Assembly: GCA_016840025.1 (NCBI GenBank) | Contig: JAEOTF010000012.1 | Coordinates: 1 to 11,207, forward strand | Direction of reading: 5' to 3' | DNA from: Candidatus Hodarchaeota archaeon | Lineage (GTDB): Archaea; Asgardarchaeota; Heimdallarchaeia; Hodarchaeales; YT1-039 | DNA: 11,207 bases | Part shown: one piece after another, positions 6,389 through 11,207 of the stretch | Position numbering within the stretch: the first letter of the stretch is position 1 | Layout of the letters: each line of letters opens with the position of its first letter | Translations under genes and position numbers: made by a program | Notes under the pieces: generated by a model | The model's database searches: none | Told to the model about the DNA's origin: nothing | Seen by the model: only the letters and a program-made list of their open reading frames with translations

Positions 6389-8044
6389 ATGACTAGAGTA
6401 CCATCTATTCTTGAATTCGATCTTACGGATGAATATAAGACTCAAAATACTATTCCCGCTGAAGTCATCAATTTGATGGGCGAAGGGAGGGGTATGGGGA
6501 TTTATTGGACTTTCCAGCATTCAATCAGCGATTTTTCTAATGAATTCACCAGATCAAAATTACCGTTAGTAATTGCTGTAGGAAGATATGGCTTAGCGTG
6601 GGGGATTGCAGTTTCACCAATGAATCGCATTCTTGACGTTGGATTGATCCAAGGGTCTTTAGGATCTTCCTTACGAATTTTCAATCTCAATTTGTTGTCA
6701 ATATCGGGAAAATCTAAAGAAATATCAATACTTTTCATCGATAAGGATGAAGTAAGACTTATTTCAATGCCTGAACTCAAAGGAAAGAGTATTGAAGAAA
6801 CTGAATCTGCATTAGAGAAAAAATTCGGTTCCTGTAGTAGCTTATTAATTGGTCCTGCCGCTGAAAAAGGTGTTCGTTTCGCACCAGCATTTCATGAAGC
6901 AGGAATTGTTGGAAAGATGGGCTTTGGGGCTGTAATGGCTTCTAAATTCTTGAAAGGAATTGTTATAAAAAATGAAATGAAAAAGAAAGAAGATAAACAA
7001 GCCTCGGATGTTGAAAATTTTATTAAGAAGGAACTAAGCACTTTTCTTTCGACACATGGGCATATGAGAATATATCATAACTCTAAAAGCACAATTCAAG
7101 ATTTATTAACTGATTTTGCAGTTTATCCTACAATTCAGGCAAAATTGGATTGGTATATGGGGTGTCTTAGCATTGGACCATTCTTGGATATAACTCAAAC
7201 TTATATGATAAAAGATGCTCTGAAGCAATGTTGGAGCACTGGTCTAGACCCAGTTTCTGTAGGATCAATTCTTGCTTCGATTGCACGATTAAACGAAATT
7301 CAAAAAGCTTCTCCTCATCCTAAAATCAAATTTGGAAATGGTTATGGCCTTAAATTTATTTCTATGATTGGAGATAATTCCAAGTTTGGAAGTGAATTAG
7401 CTCTTGGGTCTGAACAGATTATGACACTTCGTGCTGAAAATCCTCTCACTATACGCGGCGTTTCTCTTCCTCCAATCCATTTCAGCAGGACACCATTTCT
7501 TGCGCTCTCCCTTGTATCAGGACCAATGATGAATTCTCCCGCCACTTTCGCCACACTAATGTTAGAAAGTAATATCTTTCATAATAAGTGGAATCATTGG
7601 AATAAGACTGCATCATGGATTTCTTGGTGGCACAAAGTGTGGATAGGTTTTGAGTGCTTTGGAATAGAACCTCTCACTATTTTATCAGCTATTAAAGCTA
7701 AACTTACTAGCGGCTGGAAAATAGCTGCAAAAATTACATTAAAACGAATGTTAACAATACTTTTCCCTGATGAAGTTATCCCTCTTCCAAAAGAGCAAGT
7801 CTTAAGGATTGGAGAAAGGACGGTATTACTAGAGCGTCTTTTTAATTCTAAACAGGGATTTGACTCCAACGACGAAAGACTTCCTAAAATCTTTTTTTCC
7901 AAAGAAAATGCTGGAACAGTCCAAAGAAAACAGTTCTTTGATGCACGAGCAGAATATTATGAAGATTTACAGATCAATCCAGTGGGCATGCCGATGTTGG
8001 AAGTCCTCCAAAAACTTGATTTGGATAAGATAATACGTTTTTAA
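6389..8044 (+). CDS. Aldehyde:ferredoxin oxidoreductase family protein lacking Fe-S ligands
   Basis: This 551-residue protein is a diverged AOR relative, and the similarity spans its length. It has GEGRGMG (31-37, matching the family GRGLG motif), IGPAAEKGVRFA (154-165), GFGAVMASKFLKGI (178-191, matching GLGAVMGSKNLKAI), LDPVSVGSI (286-294), ERLFNSKQGF (482-491) with DERLP soon after, and a C-terminal AEYYEDL...GMP...L pattern. Active AORs hold tungstopterin and a 4Fe-4S cluster bound by CxxCxxxC plus a later Cys. Here the only cysteines are 149, 259, 281 and 423, with no CxxC anywhere. The conserved RGACH-like stretch reads SGPMMN, and the usual DxxGLC is altered to VWIGFECF. It is also shorter than typical AORs of about 600 residues. 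It is likely not a normal aldehyde oxidoreductase and may be a pseudoenzyme. The frame is intact. The ribosome binding site is weak. lysS follows on the same strand. Confidence 0.85.
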   Translation: MTRVPSILEFDLTDEYKTQNTIPAEVINLMGEGRGMGIYWTFQHSISDFSNEFTRSKLPLVIAVGRYGLAWGIAVSPMNRILDVGLIQGSLGSSLRIFNLNLLSISGKSKEISILFIDKDEVRLISMPELKGKSIEETESALEKKFGSCSSLLIGPAAEKGVRFAPAFHEAGIVGKMGFGAVMASKFLKGIVIKNEMKKKEDKQASDVENFIKKELSTFLSTHGHMRIYHNSKSTIQDLLTDFAVYPTIQAKLDWYMGCLSIGPFLDITQTYMIKDALKQCWSTGLDPVSVGSILASIARLNEIQKASPHPKIKFGNGYGLKFISMIGDNSKFGSELALGSEQIMTLRAENPLTIRGVSLPPIHFSRTPFLALSLVSGPMMNSPATFATLMLESNIFHNKWNHWNKTASWISWWHKVWIGFECFGIEPLTILSAIKAKLTSGWKIAAKITLKRMLTILFPDEVIPLPKEQVLRIGERTVLLERLFNSKQGFDSNDERLPKIFFSKENAGTVQRKQFFDARAEYYEDLQINPVGMPMLEVLQKLDLDKIIRF

Positions 8045-8118
8045 TGGATTTATTGGGAAAATTTGGAACTTTGAATACATATTTAGTAACAATACTCAAA
8101 AGCCCTTAAGTGAGCTTA

Positions 8119-8124
8119 GAGGAT
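8119..8124 (+). promoter_or_regulatory. Ribosome binding site deciding the lysS start
   Basis: GAGGAT ends six bases before the ATG at 8131. It lies downstream of the in-frame GTG at 8110, so it supports the ATG and argues against the longer GTG-initiated version. Confidence 0.7.
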
Positions 8125-8130
8125 AAAAAT

Positions 8131-9822
8131 ATGAAAGATAAGCGGCTTTTTTGGGCTGATCGAATTGCTCAACAAGTGGAATTTAGAGTTCAAAAGAAAA
8201 AAATCCTACAAAAGATCGTTGAAGAGAGAGGATACATTTGTTATGATGAAAAATCACCTTCTGGTCGGATACATATTGGCTCTGGTCGTGGATGGGTAAT
8301 TCATGACACAGTTGCGAAAGCTCTTCGTGATCGTGGGTTAAAAGCTCGATTTATACTCTCATCGGATGATATGGATCCTATGGATAGCATCCCAAGTCAT
8401 TTAGAAGACCAGGATTATTGGAAGTCATTTATGGGGAAACCATTTCGTAATGTCCCTTCTCCCGAAAAAGGCTTCAAATCATTTGCCGAATATTATTTCC
8501 ATGACGCAACCTCAAAATTCGCGGAATACGGTATTGAAGCAGAAATTGAGAGCACAGGAGAGCGATATATTCGCGGCGATTTTAACACAACAATAAAATT
8601 AGCCTTAGAACATACTCAACAAATTCAAGAAATTTATACTCGCTTTTATGAAACAACAACAATGCAAACAAAGCTACCATTTAACCCTATATGTGAACAA
8701 TGTGGTAACATAGGTACGACTCGGGCATATGAATGGCATCCCGAAGATGAAAGGGTAAAATATTGCTGCGAACCAGACTTGGTTACATGGGCTCAAGGAT
8801 GTGGTTATGAAGGAGAAATCAGCCCATATAATGGAAATGGGAAATTCCCATGGAAAGTTGAATGGGCAGCCAAATGGCCAACTGTAGGGGTTGTCTATGA
8901 AACAGCTGGAAAGGACCACTTTTCAGCTGGTGGATCACGAGACATCTCAATAGCGATTTCAAGAGAGGTTTTTGATTTCCCACCGCCTTTGCCATCCTCG
9001 GCCAAGAAAACAGATAAGGGTTGGGTCTACAAACGAGGAGCAGGATATGAATTCTTTTTGATAGGGGGAGCTAAAATGTCAAGTTCAAAAGGACAGGGAT
9101 TTCCCTTTGCTGATCTGACTCACTATGCTCCAGGCAATATTTTGAAGTACATTCTTGTCCGTACTCGTCCCAAATCTGCTATTAATTTTGATCCTCAATC
9201 AGATTTAGAGCGAATTTATCGAGATTATGATGACACCGTGAATAAATATTATGAAGCCAAAAGAAATCCTACCCTATTGGAGAAGGACAAATATTTCAAC
9301 GCAAAACGACTTTATGAGCTCAGTCATATTGGAAAGATCCTCCCTATCCAGCCTCAAACTGTTGATTTTAATTTCGGAATAATTATTGTTCAATTAGCTA
9401 AAACTACCGATGAAGCTATTCTTCTTCTTCAAAAACATGCTAAAATAGCTTCTAAATTAACTAAGGGACAACTAAAAATTATAACCGAAAGATTGGACTT
9501 TCTTCGGCATTGGATTAATGACTTAGCGCCATCCGATACAATTATCACCTTAACACAGGATTCAAAGTTACAATTAACTGATAATGAGCGAGAAATCTGC
9601 AAGGCTTTTGTGGAGTTAATCTCTAGCACAAAAAATGAACAAGAGTTAATTAAAGGCATTAAAAAGATTACAGAACAGTACCAAATTAAAATTAGAGATT
9701 TTTATGAATTATTATACCAGATATTGTTTGGTTCGAAGAGCGGACCCCGATTAGTCCCCTACGTTGTCTTTGCTGGATCCACTCAAATTGTTAAACACAT
9801 AGAAAATGTACTTTCTTCGTGA
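8131..9822 (+). CDS. lysS: Lysyl-tRNA synthetase, class I
   Basis: This enzyme charges tRNA-Lys with lysine using ATP. At 563 residues from the ATG at 8131 it matches the class I (archaeal-type) LysRS, not the class II enzyme of most bacteria and eukaryotes. The HIGH-type signature is SPSGRIHIGS (42-51) and the KMSKS-type signature is KMSSSK (315-320). Between them lie the conserved GKDHFSAGGSRD (260-271) and a cysteine cluster (C188, C191, C212, C213, C224), likely a zinc site. The C-terminal third is helical, as expected for the anticodon-binding part. An in-frame GTG 21 bases upstream is rejected on ribosome-binding-site grounds. The AOR-like gene ends 86 bp upstream, with no clear terminator between. 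The gene looks intact and functional. Confidence 0.97.
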   Translation: MKDKRLFWADRIAQQVEFRVQKKKILQKIVEERGYICYDEKSPSGRIHIGSGRGWVIHDTVAKALRDRGLKARFILSSDDMDPMDSIPSHLEDQDYWKSFMGKPFRNVPSPEKGFKSFAEYYFHDATSKFAEYGIEAEIESTGERYIRGDFNTTIKLALEHTQQIQEIYTRFYETTTMQTKLPFNPICEQCGNIGTTRAYEWHPEDERVKYCCEPDLVTWAQGCGYEGEISPYNGNGKFPWKVEWAAKWPTVGVVYETAGKDHFSAGGSRDISIAISREVFDFPPPLPSSAKKTDKGWVYKRGAGYEFFLIGGAKMSSSKGQGFPFADLTHYAPGNILKYILVRTRPKSAINFDPQSDLERIYRDYDDTVNKYYEAKRNPTLLEKDKYFNAKRLYELSHIGKILPIQPQTVDFNFGIIIVQLAKTTDEAILLLQKHAKIASKLTKGQLKIITERLDFLRHWINDLAPSDTIITLTQDSKLQLTDNEREICKAFVELISSTKNEQELIKGIKKITEQYQIKIRDFYELLYQILFGSKSGPRLVPYVVFAGSTQIVKHIENVLSS

Positions 9823-9890
9823 TTCATCCTCTATTGAAAGTTAAGATGCTTTGCAGAAAGAATATACTATCTGAAAATACATAATCAACA

Positions 9891-9898
9891 GTTTTTTG
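9891..9898 (+). terminator. T6 tract after lysS
   Basis: GTTTTTTG about 70 nt after the lysS stop is the first clear oligo-T run downstream and a plausible archaeal terminator. No hairpin precedes it, and none is required in archaea. Confidence 0.4.
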
Positions 9899-9929
9899 CA
9901 TATCCAATTGGGTAAACCCCATCAATAGA

Positions 9930-10214
9930 TTGCCCTTAGTTTTTAATAAAAGTTACGAGCAAATTTACGCAACATCCAACCTTTTGACTATCAACCTGAT
10001 TGAGTACAAATTAATAGAAGATATTAATCAAACTAGACTTGATGAATTTTTAGCAACTAAAGAAAGAACTGCTATTAAGAAGGATGCGGAAGTAATTAGG
10101 TACATTATAAAGCAATATAAGCTTCTAAAACAGGAGCAAAGTGTCGCAAAGTTAATTGAGAGAATAGATCTACTAGAAAAAGAACTTAGAGAAATAAAAT
10201 CTCAAATCAGCTAA
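9930..10214 (+). CDS. Small ribbon-helix-helix-like protein, start uncertain
   Basis: The frame codes for up to 94 residues. Residues of about 19-68 resemble a ribbon-helix-helix DNA-binding fold: a strand around LTINLIEYKL, a helix NQTRLDEFLATK, then a turn and a second helix KKDAEVIRYIIKQYKLLK that recalls the SRSEVIRELLREYL pattern of CopG-type regulators. Residues of about 72-92 form a short coiled coil (KLIERIDLLEKELREIKSQ). There is no ATG. The only early starts are TTG at 9930 and TTG at 9984, neither with a ribosome binding site. The frame is open upstream only to 9885. It may be a leaderless TTG-started regulator or a gene that has lost its start. The clean heptad and RHH patterns argue that it is, or recently was, coding. 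Confidence 0.55.
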   Translation: MPLVFNKSYEQIYATSNLLTINLIEYKLIEDINQTRLDEFLATKERTAIKKDAEVIRYIIKQYKLLKQEQSVAKLIERIDLLEKELREIKSQIS

Positions 10215-10296
10215 GTAATTAAAAATCCTAATGTTATATCTATATGTAAATTCAACTTAAAATTATTCGCCCTTTTTACTATACTTCTAGTGTAAT

Positions 10297-10409
10297 CTAG
10301 GTCGAGATAATCCCCAAAAGAGTTTTTTTGTTGAACACCCCAACAAATTAAGGAAATTTTACACTTGTTGTTACATGTACTAATGTTTTTTGGTATCTCG
10401 TCCCCCTAG
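10297..10409 (+). ncRNA. Candidate structured RNA with multi-segment helix
   Basis: Three successive pairings share one axis. CTAGG (10297-10301) pairs with CCTAG (10405-10409). CGAGATA (10303-10309) pairs with TATCTCG (10394-10400). CCAAAAGA (10314-10321) pairs with the T6GG tract (10386-10393, one G-U). The right arm is continuous over 15 bases, and the left has a 4-base bulge. Inside, TTTGTTG (10327-10333) and CAACAAA (10341-10347) form a perfect 7-bp hairpin. The same CAACAA could instead pair with TTGTTG at 10365-10370, so two mutually exclusive folds exist. No match to tRNA, C/D-box or H/ACA RNA was seen. The strand is assigned from the downstream gene and is uncertain. Confidence 0.4.
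10356..10369 (+). repeat. 14-bp intergenic motif, copy 2
   Basis: ATTTTACACTTGTT is identical to 4416-4429 and in the same orientation. Here it lies in the unpaired interior of the predicted structure and overlaps the TTGTTG segment that could take part in alternative pairing. Confidence 0.5.
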
Positions 10410-10417
10410 TGACTAAG

Positions 10418-10432
10418 AGTTATATATATAGT
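10418..10432 (+). promoter_or_regulatory. Candidate TATA box upstream of the right-edge gene
   Basis: A run of alternating T and A (TTATATATATAG) lies about 160 nt before the ATG at 10590. A start near 10455 would leave a leader of about 135 nt, long for an archaeal mRNA, which would contain the hairpin at 10538-10562. Confidence 0.4.
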
Positions 10433-10537
10433 TTAGATTTTTATTGGATAAAAAAGTAAGAATCTTAAGAGAAGCTTAGAGTACCTTAATACATCTGATA
10501 TTAAGACATATTCACTTCCCCAATTTCATCATCCATA

Positions 10538-10562
10538 GCTTCTTTCCCAAAAGGGATGAAGC
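10538..10562 (+). other. Hairpin in the leader of the right-edge gene
   Basis: GCTTC (10538-10542) pairs with GAAGC (10558-10562), and TCCC (10545-10548) pairs with GGGA (10553-10556), around an AAAA loop. A small internal loop (TT against T) separates the two stems. It lies 27 nt before the ATG and just ahead of the AAGGGG ribosome-binding candidate (10571-10576). TTCATC at 10525-10530 could compete for GATGAA at 10555-10560. Confidence 0.45.
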
Positions 10563-10589
10563 AGATAGGCAAGGGGTTCAAGATCAGCC

Positions 10590-11207
10590 ATGTTCCGAAA
10601 AAAGAAAAAGAAACATAAACCTTTGACCTTTGAATTAAAATTTAAAAAGGTCGCTGACGATGAAGCAACCATACTGAGTGAACTCTGGGAAGAAGTAACA
10701 GACTTTTTTGTTGGTCGCCTGCAAGAGAGAACAAACTTAGGACAAATTAGCTCTGAGCTCACTAATGACCTTCTCATTCAGCTAGGTCGTCCGCCTTTAG
10801 TAACAAGTGATATTGAAAAGAAGAAACTCACAGATATCTTCGACGCCGCTTTTAAGGTCGATCAATCAAGTTTTGATGAAGTTTTTGCATCATTAGGATC
10901 CGCAGCAAAAGAAGCTGCTCCTGTTTCCACACCTACTCCATCCACACCGACTCCTGTTTCCACGCCTACTCCACCTGCACCGACTCCTGTTTCCACACCT
11001 ACTCCATCCACACCGACTCCTGTTTCCACGCCTACTCCACCCGCACCGACTCCTGTTTCCACGCCTACTCCACCCGCACCGAGTCCTGTTTCCACGCCTA
11101 CTCCACCCGCACCGAGTCCAGTAGTACCAAGTGCTCCACCCAGTCCTTCAAAGGAAGAAGATCGAGCAACAGGAATCGCGCTCTTACGAAAAGAAATGCT
11201 AATGGAA
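10590..11207 (+). CDS. Protein with basic N-terminus, helical head and proline-rich repeat tail (runs off right edge)
   Basis: The first 206 codons are present, from the ATG at 10590 to the window end. The protein starts with a lysine-rich patch (MFRKKKKKHK). A helical head of about 100 residues follows (for example DEATILSELWEEVTDFFVGR and KKLTDIFDAAFKV). From residue 111 there are six tandem 11-residue units of the type PVSTPTPPAPT, then a degenerate unit and a charged helical segment (RATGIALLRKEMLME) running off the edge. An in-frame stop at 10566-10568 bounds the start. AAGGGG at 10571-10576 is a rather distant ribosome binding site. I do not recognise the family. The build recalls the gene at 440-1201, but their heads do not visibly align. 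Confidence 0.82.
   Translation, partial: MFRKKKKKHKPLTFELKFKKVADDEATILSELWEEVTDFFVGRLQERTNLGQISSELTNDLLIQLGRPPLVTSDIEKKKLTDIFDAAFKVDQSSFDEVFASLGSAAKEAAPVSTPTPSTPTPVSTPTPPAPTPVSTPTPSTPTPVSTPTPPAPTPVSTPTPPAPSPVSTPTPPAPSPVVPSAPPSPSKEEDRATGIALLRKEMLME
10920..11117 (+). repeat. 33-bp tandem repeat, six copies, inside the right-edge gene
   Basis: Copies begin at 10920, 10953, 10986, 11019, 11052 and 11085. Each encodes 11 residues with the core PVSTPTP. Copies 1 and 3 share the ACTCCATCC form, and copies 2 and 4 share the ACTCCACC form. A 66-bp two-unit block was therefore duplicated, and single units were added later. The reading frame is kept throughout. Confidence 0.93.

Larger units (their letters stand above)
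10215..10589. other. 375-bp intergenic region
   Basis: No protein gene is seen. The region holds an RNA-like structure at 10297-10409, a strong TATA-like element at 10418-10432, and a hairpin just before the next gene. TATA-like TTAAAATTA near 10258 could drive a transcript covering the structure. A T5 tract at 10438-10442 could end it. Confidence 0.55.

Noticed and set aside
6502..7902. Several minus-strand frames of 70-102 codons inside the AOR-like gene
   Set aside because: They overlap a gene with clear family motifs and show no motif or ribosome binding site of their own.
8110..8130. GTG at 8110 as the lysS start
   Set aside because: A strong GAGGAT site lies between this GTG and the ATG at 8131, with proper spacing for the ATG only.
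10862..11095. Minus-strand Gly/Val-rich frame opposite the 33-bp repeat
   Set aside because: It is a mirror of the repeat in the plus-strand gene, whose frame has a proper head and start. The minus-strand product is pure repeat.

Overview
The window reads as a piece of an archaeal chromosome, most likely from an Asgard archaeon. The lysyl-tRNA synthetase is the class I type usual in archaea. There is an XPD/Rad3-type helicase with an iron-sulfur domain, a diverged aldehyde:ferredoxin oxidoreductase (AOR) relative, and a Ras/Rab-like small GTPase with all five G motifs. The DNA is AT-rich, and plausible TATA-type promoters and oligo-T terminators lie between genes. The Asgard assignment is an inference from the GTPase together with the archaeal genes. 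I cannot place the lineage more finely.

Layout. Positions 1-6278 are all on the minus strand. Reading leftwards from 6278 they hold: a coiled-coil protein with a likely winged-helix domain; a Rab-like GTPase immediately downstream; a 500-bp gap with a candidate plus-strand structured RNA; a six-helix membrane protein; an XPD-type helicase; a protein with a proline-rich tandem-repeat tail; and the N-terminal 140 codons of an unrecognised protein that runs off the left edge. A divergent promoter region at 6279-6388 turns to the plus strand. There follow an AOR-family protein that lacks the cluster cysteines, class I LysRS, a small ribbon-helix-helix-like protein with no ATG start, a 375-bp gap with a second structured-RNA candidate, and a second proline-rich repeat protein cut by the right edge.

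How the genes may work together. The coiled-coil/winged-helix gene and the GTPase gene are nearly contiguous and probably co-transcribed, which suggests a GTPase plus partner module. The two complete or partial genes at 1-1201 are 19 bp apart and form another likely operon. LysRS and the helicase are housekeeping genes. The AOR-like gene sits 86 bp upstream of lysS on the same strand, but a functional link is not evident.

The observations most worth a second look are the AOR relative that looks like a pseudoenzyme, the two intergenic RNA-like structures, the GTPase/coiled-coil pair, and the two unrelated genes whose proline-rich tails have both grown by recent tandem duplication.
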